NCBI GenBank assembly: GCA_945901795.1
Contig: CAMDLP010000003.1
Location: 1 to 64,000, forward strand
Source: Akkermansia muciniphila
GTDB lineage: Bacteria; Verrucomicrobiota; Verrucomicrobiia; Verrucomicrobiales; Akkermansiaceae
DNA: 64,000 nt
Reading direction: 5' to 3'
Of this stretch, positions 9,474 through 19,906 are shown in pieces; position 1 is the stretch's first letter; each line of letters starts with the position of its first letter. The position numbers and the translations under genes are program-made. Below the pieces are notes generated by a model, which made no database searches, was not told where the DNA came from, and saw only the letters and a program-made list of their open reading frames with translations.

Positions 9474-10421
9474 ATGATCCCGCACAAGCCCAGCACGCCT
9501 ATCAGCGTTCAGGACGAGGCCCGCGCCGCAGAAATCCTCGGCCGCGTCCGGCGGATGGAAGTCCGCACCAACCGGCTGGTCGATGACTCGCTGGCCGGCC
9601 GCTACGCCAGCGTTTTCAAAGGCCGCGGCATGGACTTCGACCGGGTGCGGAACTACGTCCCGGGCGACGACGTGCGCACCATCGACTGGAATGTCACCGC
9701 GCGCACCGGCGATCCGCACGTGAAACTCTTCACCGAGGAGCGCGAACTGACGATCCTGCTGATGATCGACGTCAGCGCGTCCTCCGACTTCGGTTCCGTC
9801 GTCGATTCCAAGCGCGAGCTCGCTGCCGAAGCCGCGGGCGTGCTTGCCGCATCCGCGATTAGAAACCGCGACAAGGTCGGGCTGATTCTTTTCAGCGACT
9901 CGGTCGAGCTCTACATCCCGCCGGGAAAAGGCCGGATGCACATCATGCGGCTGATCCGCGAGACCTTGTTTTTCCAACCCGAGCAACGCGGCACCGATAT
10001 CGCCAAAGCCTTGGATTTCGCCAACCAAGTCATCCACCGAAAATCAGTGATTTTCCTCGTGTCGGATTTCTGCCTCGGCGCGCCGTTCGAGGAGCGGCTC
10101 AACCTGCTGCGCAACAAGCTGCAGGTCACTAACCGCCGCCACGACGTGATCGCCGTTTCCGTGACCGACCCGCGCGAGGAATCGCTGCCAGACGTCGGTC
10201 GGATCTGCATCGAGGACGCGGAAAGCGGCCAGGTCGTCGAGATCGACACCGGCAGCGCGAAAGTCCGCGAGGCGTTCGAAAAGCAATCCCGCCAGCGCCG
10301 CGAGCTCACCGCCGCGCGCATCCGTTCGCTCGGCGTGGACCTGCTGCAATTCCGCAACGGCGAGAACTGGATGCCCGCGCTGATGGGCTTCTTCCAAAGC
10401 CGCCGCCAACGTTCCGGCTGA
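9474..10421 (+). CDS. DUF58 protein with VWA-like fold
   Basis: 315 residues from the ATG at 9474 (MIPHKPSTPISVQDEARA); an in-frame extension upstream has no family character. The DUF58 signature GRYASVFKGRGMDFDRVRNY and YVPGDDVRTIDWN are present, followed by a VWA-type MIDAS in LMIDVSASSDFG (DxSxS). A single regular DUF58 domain is seen with no N-terminal membrane segment. DUF58 proteins sit beside MoxR in most genomes and are probable clients of it. The next gene starts 2 bp after its stop, so translation is probably coupled. Confidence 0.9.
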   Translation: MIPHKPSTPISVQDEARAAEILGRVRRMEVRTNRLVDDSLAGRYASVFKGRGMDFDRVRNYVPGDDVRTIDWNVTARTGDPHVKLFTEERELTILLMIDVSASSDFGSVVDSKRELAAEAAGVLAASAIRNRDKVGLILFSDSVELYIPPGKGRMHIMRLIRETLFFQPEQRGTDIAKALDFANQVIHRKSVIFLVSDFCLGAPFEERLNLLRNKLQVTNRRHDVIAVSVTDPREESLPDVGRICIEDAESGQVVEIDTGSAKVREAFEKQSRQRRELTAARIRSLGVDLLQFRNGENWMPALMGFFQSRRQRSG

Positions 10422-10423
10422 TC

Positions 10424-11014
10424 ATGTCCGATTTCATTTCCATGCTGCATCGTGCTTTCCTCGGTCTCCTGATCGCGGCGCTCACCTGCGATCTATCCGC
10501 CCAAGCTCCCGCCGCGGCGGAAGACATCCGCGGCCCGAAGGCACTGGTTGAAATCCCAGTGCCGGAAAAACCTCCGGTCCTGCTTTGGTCCTGCATCGGC
10601 GGCGCCGTGCTTTTGCTCGCTCTCGCCGCATATTTCTGGAAAAAACGCGCTCGCAAACAACGGCTCAAGAGTCCGCGGGAAATCGCGCTCGCCTCTCTAG
10701 CAGGACTGGAGACCAGCCGTGAAGCCATCGCCGCGGAAGCCTTCGCCAACCGCGCCGCGCAGACGGTGCGGCAGTATATCGCCGAGCGCTTCGGCCTCGC
10801 CGCGCCGCGCCGCACGACCGAGGAATTTCTCCGCGAGCTAGCGAACAAGGAAAGCTCCCCGCTCATCGGCGAGAGCGACCCATTGCGGGCGTTCTTGAAA
10901 TCCTGCGACCTCGCGAAATTCGCCGCCTCGCACCTCGACTCCACCCGTCGCGATGAACTGCTAGAGGCTGCGCGCGATTTCATCCACTCAACGTCCAAAC
11001 CCGCCACTCCATGA
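10424..11014 (+). CDS. DUF4381-type membrane protein of the Bat operon
   Basis: 196 residues: a signal-like hydrophobic N-terminus (HRAFLGLLIAALTCDLSAQ), a short periplasmic stretch with PVPEKPP, then one transmembrane segment (VLLWSCIGGAVLLLALAAYF), followed by a basic cytoplasmic linker and an alpha-helical tail (VRQYIAERFGLAAPRRTTEEF). This layout matches DUF4381 proteins that occur between DUF58 and batA. It overlaps batA by 4 nt. Its precise role is unknown; by context it is a scaffold or partner of the VWA proteins. Confidence 0.75.
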   Translation: MSDFISMLHRAFLGLLIAALTCDLSAQAPAAAEDIRGPKALVEIPVPEKPPVLLWSCIGGAVLLLALAAYFWKKRARKQRLKSPREIALASLAGLETSREAIAAEAFANRAAQTVRQYIAERFGLAAPRRTTEEFLRELANKESSPLIGESDPLRAFLKSCDLAKFAASHLDSTRRDELLEAARDFIHSTSKPATP

Positions 11015-12018
11015 CACAGAGTTTCGAGTTTCTTCACCCGGAGTTTCTGTTCCTCCTGCTTCTGCTGCCAGTGCTGGCATTTTGGAAAGGCCGCTGGGGC
11101 AGGCCCGTCGCCGTGCGGATGCCGTCCACGGACGACGCCATCAGTGTCGGCGCGCGGCCCCGCACCAAGGCCGGCGGTTTCCTCGCCTTCTTCGGGCTGC
11201 TATCATTCGCGCTGTTGATCATCGCCTTCGCCCGGCCGCGCCATGGCAAGGGCTCCACCGAAATCGAGGCCAGCGGGATCGATATCGTGCTCACGCTCGA
11301 CGTCTCCGGCTCGATGGAGGCGCTCGATTTCCAGCTTGAAGGCAAGCCGGTCAACCGCCTCGAAGTGGTGAAGAACGTCGTCGCCAAATTCGTCGGCCAG
11401 CGTCCTAACGACAAGCTCGGCATGGTCGCCTTCGCCGGGCGGCCATACCTGGTGAGTCCGCTCACGCTCGACCACGACTTCCTGGGCAAGCGCCTCGCGG
11501 ATGTGAAAATGGGCCAGGTCGAGGACGGCACCGCGATCGGTTCCGCCATCGCTTCCTCGGTCGATCATTTGCGCGGCTCCACCGCGAAATCACGGATCAT
11601 CATCCTGCTCACCGACGGCGTGAACAACGCCGGATCGGTCAATCCGCTCACCGCCGCCGAGGCCGCGAAGGCGTTGGGGATCAAGATTTACACCATCGGG
11701 GCGGGCATTCGCGGGGAAGCGCCGGTACCGGTGCAGGACGCCTTCGGCCGCACGCATTTGCAGACGATGAAGGTCGAGATCGACGAGGAAATGCTGCGCG
11801 AAGTCGCCACCGCCACCGGCGGGCAATCCTACCGCGCGACCGATACCGGCTCGCTGGAGAAAATCTACGACTCGATCAACCAGCTGGAAAAAACCACCCG
11901 CAAGCTCAAGAAATACCAGCAGTATGACGAGCTGTTTCTCTACTTCCTCGTCCCCGGACTCGCCTTCCTGCTGTTGGAACTGGTCCTGAGCCAAACCCGA
12001 TTCCGCCGCCTGCCATAA
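11011..12018 (+). CDS. batA: BatA-like VWA-domain membrane protein
   Basis: 335 residues with two N-terminal transmembrane segments (FLFLLLLLPVLAFW and FLAFFGLLSFALLIIAFA), a VWA domain with an intact MIDAS (LTLDVSGSMEA, a Thr in VEDGTAIGSA, LLTDGVNN), and a C-terminal transmembrane helix (LFLYFLVPGLAFLLLELVL). BatA proteins are inner-membrane VWA proteins proposed to form a complex with BatB-E assembled by MoxR. It starts inside the preceding gene's last codons and lies 2 bp before batB. Confidence 0.93.
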   Translation: MTQSFEFLHPEFLFLLLLLPVLAFWKGRWGRPVAVRMPSTDDAISVGARPRTKAGGFLAFFGLLSFALLIIAFARPRHGKGSTEIEASGIDIVLTLDVSGSMEALDFQLEGKPVNRLEVVKNVVAKFVGQRPNDKLGMVAFAGRPYLVSPLTLDHDFLGKRLADVKMGQVEDGTAIGSAIASSVDHLRGSTAKSRIIILLTDGVNNAGSVNPLTAAEAAKALGIKIYTIGAGIRGEAPVPVQDAFGRTHLQTMKVEIDEEMLREVATATGGQSYRATDTGSLEKIYDSINQLEKTTRKLKKYQQYDELFLYFLVPGLAFLLLELVLSQTRFRRLP

Positions 12019-12020
12019 TC

Positions 12021-13943
12021 ATGGACGACACCACCCTACATTTCGCCCAGCCGCTCTGGATCATCGCCGGCGTCGTCGCGTGCGCGGGCGTCGTCGGGTT
12101 GTTCATCAGCTTCGACCGCCGCCGGGAAGCGGACTTGACCAAGCTGATTCACCCGCGCTTCCGCCAGCGGCTAACCGAAGGCTTTTCCCCAGGCTTGCGG
12201 AACCTCAAGCGCGGCCTGTGGTTGCTCGCGGTGTTGCTGGTTTTCACCGCCGTCGCCCGCCCGCAGAAGGGCTACGAGTGGCGCGAGGTCAAGCGCAAGG
12301 GCATCGACATCCTCTTCGCCGTGGACACCTCGCGCAGCATGCTGGCGGACGATCTAACGCCAAACCGGCTCGAACGCGCGCGGCTTGGCATCATCGACTT
12401 CGTCTCCCGTTTGGAAGGCGACCGCGTCGGCCTGATTCCCTTCGCCGGAAGCGCGTTCGCGTTGTGCCCGCTAACGCTCGATTATGAGGCTTTCCGCGAA
12501 TCCCTGAACGCGCTTAATACCGATCTCATCCCGCGCCAAGGCACCGACCTCGCCAGCGCGATCAAGGAAGCCGAACGGCTTTTCAAAGAGAACGGCAACA
12601 ACCATCGCGTGCTCGTCCTGCTAACCGACGGCGAGGATCTCCAGGGCGACGTGATCGACGCCGCGAAGGCCGCCGCCAAGAATGGCATGGCCATTTACAC
12701 CATCGGCGTCGGCAGTCCCGAGGGTTCGACCATTCCGCTGGTGATGCGCAACGGGCGCAAGGATTTCGTCCGCGACGAAACCGGCAAAGTCGTGCGGACG
12801 ACGCTGGACGAATCGACCTTGAAAAAAATCGCCACGGAAACCAACGCGCTCTATGTCCCGCTGGGCCGCGGAGCCGAGGGCCTCAACAGGATCTACCAGG
12901 AAAAACTCCGGCTGGTGCCGAAGAGCGAGATGGACCAGCGGACGGAAAAAATCCCGTTGGAGCGCTTCGAGTGGCCGCTGGGAGCTGCGATCCTCCTGCT
13001 CTTGCTGGAGTTCTTCATCACCGACCGCCGCCGCGCGAAAAAAGTCCGGTCGCTGCCATCCGCTGCCAGGCGGAAGAAAATCGTCCCGCAAGCCACGGTC
13101 CTCGTGGCGATGTCATTCATTCTATCCGGTGCTTCGGATACCGTGGGCGCCACGCAAGATCCGCGCCGGATCTATAACGAAGGGACCGAGGCCTACACCA
13201 AGGGGGATTTCGCGAAAGCCTCCGACTCCCTGCGCGCCTCGCTGCGGACCCAGGATCTGGCGCTTCAGCAGCGCTCGTATTACAACCTCGGAAACACCCT
13301 CTATCGAACCGGCCAGGGGACGCTGGAGAAAGACCCGGAAGCGACGATCAAGACCTGGGAGGAATCCATCAAGGCGTATCAGGACGCTCTTTCCCTCAAT
13401 GCCGCGGACGAGGACGCCGGGTATAACAAGACGCTCGTTGAGAAAAAACTCGAGGAGTTGAAAAAACAACAGAAGCAGGACGATAAAAAAGACGATAAAG
13501 ATCAGAAGGACGACAAGGAAAAGAAAGACGACAAGGATCAGAAGGATGGAAAAGATCCGAAAGACAGCAAGGATTCCAAGGAAGGGAAGGACCCGAAAGA
13601 CGAGGAGAAGCCTGAGGACCAAAAAGATAACAAGGATGGAAAAGATCCCAAGGACGGCGACAAACCCGAGAACGGGAAGGATCCCAAAGACGGGACGAAA
13701 CCCGGTGAGGAAAAGTCCCCGCAGGATGGAAAGGACGCAAAGGAAGGCGGCGAGAAGCCCGATGAGAAACAACAAGGCGAGATGAGCAACGAGCGCGCCG
13801 AGAAACAGGAAATGACCGCCGAGGAAGCCAAGCAATTGCTGGAAGCCCTGCGCCAGGACGAGCGCACGGTGATTCCGATCCCCCAGCAGCCGCGCGGCCG
13901 CCTCGCCACCCCTGACAACTCGACCAAAGGCAAGACATGGTGA
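12021..13943 (+). CDS. batB: BatB-BatC fusion: VWA protein with TPR and Lys/Asp-rich tail
   Basis: 640 residues. The N-terminal half is BatB-like: two membrane segments, then VWA with MIDAS FAVDTSRSML, Thr in RQGTDLASA, and LLTDGEDLQG, then a transmembrane helix near residue 325. After a second hydrophobic stretch come TPR-like repeats (RIYNEGTEAYTKGDFAKAS, YYNLGNTLYRTG) corresponding to BatC. Residues about 475-600 are a low-complexity Lys/Asp/Glu tract built on KDPKDGK-like units. A conserved-looking end (TAEEAKQLLEALRQDERTV) follows. BatB and BatC are separate genes in many species, so this is a fusion. It overlaps batD by 7 nt. Confidence 0.9.
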   Translation: MDDTTLHFAQPLWIIAGVVACAGVVGLFISFDRRREADLTKLIHPRFRQRLTEGFSPGLRNLKRGLWLLAVLLVFTAVARPQKGYEWREVKRKGIDILFAVDTSRSMLADDLTPNRLERARLGIIDFVSRLEGDRVGLIPFAGSAFALCPLTLDYEAFRESLNALNTDLIPRQGTDLASAIKEAERLFKENGNNHRVLVLLTDGEDLQGDVIDAAKAAAKNGMAIYTIGVGSPEGSTIPLVMRNGRKDFVRDETGKVVRTTLDESTLKKIATETNALYVPLGRGAEGLNRIYQEKLRLVPKSEMDQRTEKIPLERFEWPLGAAILLLLLEFFITDRRRAKKVRSLPSAARRKKIVPQATVLVAMSFILSGASDTVGATQDPRRIYNEGTEAYTKGDFAKASDSLRASLRTQDLALQQRSYYNLGNTLYRTGQGTLEKDPEATIKTWEESIKAYQDALSLNAADEDAGYNKTLVEKKLEELKKQQKQDDKKDDKDQKDDKEKKDDKDQKDGKDPKDSKDSKEGKDPKDEEKPEDQKDNKDGKDPKDGDKPENGKDPKDGTKPGEEKSPQDGKDAKEGGEKPDEKQQGEMSNERAEKQEMTAEEAKQLLEALRQDERTVIPIPQQPRGRLATPDNSTKGKTW

Positions 13944-15739
13944 AAAGAATCCTGTTATATCTCGTGACCGTCGCGATGACGGCCGTTTCCGCCCTCGCCG
14001 CGGAAGTGGAGGCGACGCTCGACCGCGAATCCGTCCCTGCGGGAATTGGTGCCGTCCTGACGCTCCGGATTTCCGGCAGCAATGCCGGCAAGCCCGAGAT
14101 CCCCGAGGTCGCGAATCTCATCGTGGAGTCGCGCGGCCGGAGCCAGCAAATCCAGATCGTGAACGGACAAACCACCGCGTCCGTGACCTATACCTTTTTC
14201 GTCGGTTCGCAAACTCCGGGTGACTATCAGGTGCCGGCCATCGACGTCATGGTGGGCGGGCAAAAATTTTCCACCCAGCCGCTCAAGCTCAAGGTCCTGG
14301 ATTCCGCCGCAGCGCAACCACCCGCGAACACCCCGCAGAACCCATCCGGGGAAGAGACGGAGGACACCGGCGAGAAGCGATTCGGCTTTCTAACGGTCGA
14401 GCTGGCGGCCAACGAGCGGAAGCACGCGTATGTCGGCGAGATCGCACCGGTCCGCATCCGGGCATGGCTGCCTGCGGATTCGCGGGCGAATCTCCGCAGC
14501 GGCATCCAGCCGGAAGGGAAGGCGTTCACGCTCCATAACGTCAGCGGCCAGCCGCAGCAGACCCAGGAAATCAAGGACGGCAAGCGCTATACCGTCGTCA
14601 CCTGGTTCGGCGGAATCTCCGCGACCAAGGCGGGGAAATTCCCCGCCTCGCTCTCGGTGAACGCCACCGTGGCCGTGCGCGACACCGCCGCGCTCAAACA
14701 GCCGCGCAGGCGCACGGGCGGGCCCTTCGACGACCTTTTCGACCAGCTGAACACGCCGATGATCCAGAAGGACGTGACGCTGAAATCGGATGATCATGAA
14801 ATCGAAGTCCGGCCCTTGCCGACGGAAGGCCGACCAGACGGATTCACGGGAGCTGTTGGAGAGTTCAAGTTCGAAAGCGCGGGGATTCCTAACAATTGGA
14901 AGACCGGCGAGCCACAGCAGGTCAGCGCCCGCCTCAGCGGCACCGGAAACTTCGCGCTGCTGAACGCGCCCGCGCTCACCCCGGCGGACGCTTGGAAAAC
15001 ATATCCCGGCAAGGACGAGTTCCGGGCGGGCGATGAAACGTCGTTCTCCGGCAGCAAGGCGTTTCAATTCAGCGCGGTACCACGGAAGGGCGGCGCGCAA
15101 GAGGCGGCGCTGACTTTCTGTTATTTCGATCCCGCGGCCGCTGCTTACAAGACTCTTACCAGCCCGCTGACGAAAATCCAGGTCACCGGTGAGGACATCG
15201 TGGACGTCGAGCCAGCCATTGTTCCGGAAGTGAAGGAGCCCGAGAAGAAGATTCAGACTCTCGCGGCCCAGCGCGCGGAATTGTCACCGACGGGCTCGCT
15301 GGTGCCGCTGGTTTCGCGACCGCTGTTCAGTCGCTTGCTCGTTCTATCCGCAGGGCTTTGCTTGTTCGGCCCTATCCTCGGCTGGCTCCGCCGCCGCCGG
15401 AACGATCCGCAGCGCCGATCCGCCGCGGCGATGGAAAAGGCGACCCGCGAGGCGCTGGCCGCCGCCGGGAAGTGTGCCGCTGACGGCGATGTTCCCGGGT
15501 TTTTCGCCGCCGCGCGACTGGCCATCCAGCACCGTCTCGGAGCGCTGTGGAACCAAGCGCCGCAGGCGATCACGCTGGCGGAAGTCGCCGCCCGCATTCC
15601 CGGCGACTCGCCTGTCACCCGCTTCTTCCTTGAGGCGGACCGGCACGAATACAACCGCCATGCCTCGGACGGGATTTCGCCGCAATGGCACTCGCTGCTC
15701 GATGAGGCGCTGGCCTCACTCACTCCTTCCTCCCGCTGA
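13937..15739 (+). CDS. batD: BatD-like protein (oxygen tolerance family)
   Basis: 600 residues with an N-terminal signal peptide (ILLYLVTVAMTAVSALA) and beta-rich repeats typical of BatD (VEATLDRESVPAGIGAVLTL; VTYTFFVGSQTPGDYQVPAI; KDVTLKSDDHEIEVRPLP). One transmembrane helix lies near residue 470 (LVLSAGLCLFGPILGWL). A cytoplasmic helical tail resembles the DUF4381-type tail of the second gene. The extracytoplasmic part probably docks the VWA proteins. It overlaps batBC by 7 nt and lies 1 bp before batE, so it is tightly coupled. Confidence 0.92.
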   Translation: MVKRILLYLVTVAMTAVSALAAEVEATLDRESVPAGIGAVLTLRISGSNAGKPEIPEVANLIVESRGRSQQIQIVNGQTTASVTYTFFVGSQTPGDYQVPAIDVMVGGQKFSTQPLKLKVLDSAAAQPPANTPQNPSGEETEDTGEKRFGFLTVELAANERKHAYVGEIAPVRIRAWLPADSRANLRSGIQPEGKAFTLHNVSGQPQQTQEIKDGKRYTVVTWFGGISATKAGKFPASLSVNATVAVRDTAALKQPRRRTGGPFDDLFDQLNTPMIQKDVTLKSDDHEIEVRPLPTEGRPDGFTGAVGEFKFESAGIPNNWKTGEPQQVSARLSGTGNFALLNAPALTPADAWKTYPGKDEFRAGDETSFSGSKAFQFSAVPRKGGAQEAALTFCYFDPAAAAYKTLTSPLTKIQVTGEDIVDVEPAIVPEVKEPEKKIQTLAAQRAELSPTGSLVPLVSRPLFSRLLVLSAGLCLFGPILGWLRRRRNDPQRRSAAAMEKATREALAAAGKCAADGDVPGFFAAARLAIQHRLGALWNQAPQAITLAEVAARIPGDSPVTRFFLEADRHEYNRHASDGISPQWHSLLDEALASLTPSSR

Positions 15740-15740
15740 C

Positions 15741-16484
15741 ATGACCAAGAATTTATTCCTCGGCCTGCTCTGCCTGTTGCTCGGAACGGCGGCGGCATTC
15801 GCTAACGATTTCGATCGGGCAAACGGGCAATTCAAAGCCGGCGACTTCTCCGGAGCCGCCTCCGCGTATGAGAAAATCCTCGCCGCCGAAGGTCCGCGCG
15901 CGACGGTTTTCTACAACCTCGGAAACAGCTATCAGCAGCTCAAGCGATACGGCCCGGCCATCCTCGCCTACGAGCGCGCCCGCCTGCTCACGCCGCGCGA
16001 TCCGGACCTATTGGCCAATCTCGCGCTCGCCCGCAAGGCCGCCACCGTCGCCGAGGTCCCCGGCCCATACCCGCGGCTCGACGTCGCGCTCAATTATCTC
16101 AGTCCGAACGAATGGTCGTGGCTCGTCGCCGGCAGCGCGTTGTTTCTCGGTTGTCTTGCGGTGGTCTGCGGGGCGGTGAAACTGCCGCGGCGGTGGGTGG
16201 TGGGGCCTGCCTGCCTCGCGGGAGTTTGCATCATCGCCGGAGCCACCGCCCTCTATCTGCAGCGCGTGGAGACCGGCCGGGGCGTGGTTCTATCCGCGGA
16301 CGCGGCCGTCCGGCTGTCGCCGTTTGAAAAGGCCGAATCGCTGGGCACGCCCGGTGTTGGACGGATCGTCCGGCTCGGTGCGAGAAGCGGGGATTTCCAA
16401 TACATCGAGGTCCCTGGCGCGAGTCTCAGCGGCTGGATGGCGGGCAAGGACGTCGCGGCCATTGAGGCGGGAGCTCCGCGGTAA
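15741..16484 (+). CDS. batE: BatE-like TPR and SH3-like protein
   Basis: 247 residues from the ATG at 15741: signal peptide (LFLGLLCLLLGTAAAFA), TPR repeats (FDRANGQFKAGDFSGAA, VFYNLGNSYQQLKRYGPAI), two transmembrane helices (SWLVAGSALFLGCLAVVC; PACLAGVCIIAGATALYL) and a C-terminal bacterial SH3-like segment ending in SGWMAGKDVAAIE. This is the usual BatE layout. It is the last gene of the moxR-bat operon, followed by stacked palindromes and a shared terminator. An upstream in-frame extension overlaps batD and is not real. Confidence 0.9.
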   Translation: MTKNLFLGLLCLLLGTAAAFANDFDRANGQFKAGDFSGAASAYEKILAAEGPRATVFYNLGNSYQQLKRYGPAILAYERARLLTPRDPDLLANLALARKAATVAEVPGPYPRLDVALNYLSPNEWSWLVAGSALFLGCLAVVCGAVKLPRRWVVGPACLAGVCIIAGATALYLQRVETGRGVVLSADAAVRLSPFEKAESLGTPGVGRIVRLGARSGDFQYIEVPGASLSGWMAGKDVAAIEAGAPR

Positions 16485-16502
16485 CCAGATCGATTTGGGA
16501 CT

Positions 16503-16572
16503 GCTCCGACATGTCGGAGCTTTCCCGCTGGCTGACATGTCAGCCAGCGGGAAAGCGGGGACGTGTCCCCGC
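16503..16572. repeat. three stacked palindromes centred on ACATGT/ACGTGT
   Basis: In 70 bp lie GCTCCGACATGTCGGAGC (16503-16520, perfect), a perfect 34-nt palindrome beginning TTTCCCGCTGGCTGACA (16521-16554), and GCGGGGACGTGTCCCCGC (16555-16572, perfect except near the centre). They abut end to end just after the batE stop. They may be a REP-type cluster or a protein-binding array; no gene fits here. Confidence 0.7.
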
Positions 16573-16584
16573 AGTCCACATGAA

Positions 16585-16614
16585 AAAGCCGCTCCGGTTT
16601 CCCGGAGCGGCTTT
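16585..16614. terminator. bidirectional terminator between batE and ppdK
   Basis: aaagccgctccgg (16585-16597) pairs perfectly with ccggagcggcttt (16602-16614) around a 4-nt loop. The A-rich 5' side and T-rich 3' side make it usable for both convergent transcripts, the bat operon from the left and ppdK from the right. Confidence 0.8.
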
Positions 16615-16641
16615 GGAATCATTCGCTAGAATGAAGGGAAC

Positions 16642-19473
<2,832 letters not shown>

Positions 19474-19906
19474 CGTTGTGGTGATATCGAGTTAGGAGCG
19501 TTGACGACTGGAATTTTGGGAAATAATTCACCCGGCCCAGCGCAAGGCGCGGGAGGCTATGCAGCCGGCCTAGCGGTGTCAACGGAGCAGTTACAGGAAA
19601 AAAACGTCCGAAAATAGAGGGGAAACGCCCGCCCGAAAGATCGTTTTCCGACAGGTAAAGCCATCAAGAATTCAGCCGCAAAAAAGGACGAGGAAAGGCT
19701 GGCCCGGAGTGTTGCTTTGAGTGCGATGCCTTTCAAGATTCGAGCCGGGAAGACTGTGCATCCGGCAGAGCCGGAGCCGCCGTGGGCGCGAGCAGAGCGT
19801 CGCGCACTCCGGAGTGCGGCACGCTCTGCTGCTGCCGCCAGCGGGGGCGGATGGAAGCTCTTCCTCTTCACCGCGAAACCTTCCAATCAGATTGACGCAC
19901 TGAAAA
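19474..19906. other. 433-bp intergenic region upstream of ppdK
   Basis: Lies between the ppdK start and the 3' end of the coaE-rho gene, both on the minus strand, so it must contain the ppdK promoter. No clear promoter was identified. Its distal part holds copy A of a dispersed palindromic repeat (19755-19866). I see no gene or RNA otherwise. Confidence 0.5.
19755..19866 (+). repeat. dispersed two-module palindromic repeat, copy A
   Basis: Module 1 reads gcatccggcagagccggag then gagcagagcgtcgcgcac, tccggagtgcgg, cacgctctgct. Module 2 reads gctgccgccagcgg, ggatggaagctct. Copies occur at 22214-22345 (inverted) and 40955-41120 (modules in the opposite order). The core GCGCACTCCGGAGTGCG is itself palindromic. 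Confidence 0.75.

Noticed and set aside
13480-13790. Direct repeats that could suggest a CRISPR array or minisatellite
   Set aside because: They are codons of the Lys/Asp-rich tail of BatBC in frame; there are no constant repeats with unique spacers.
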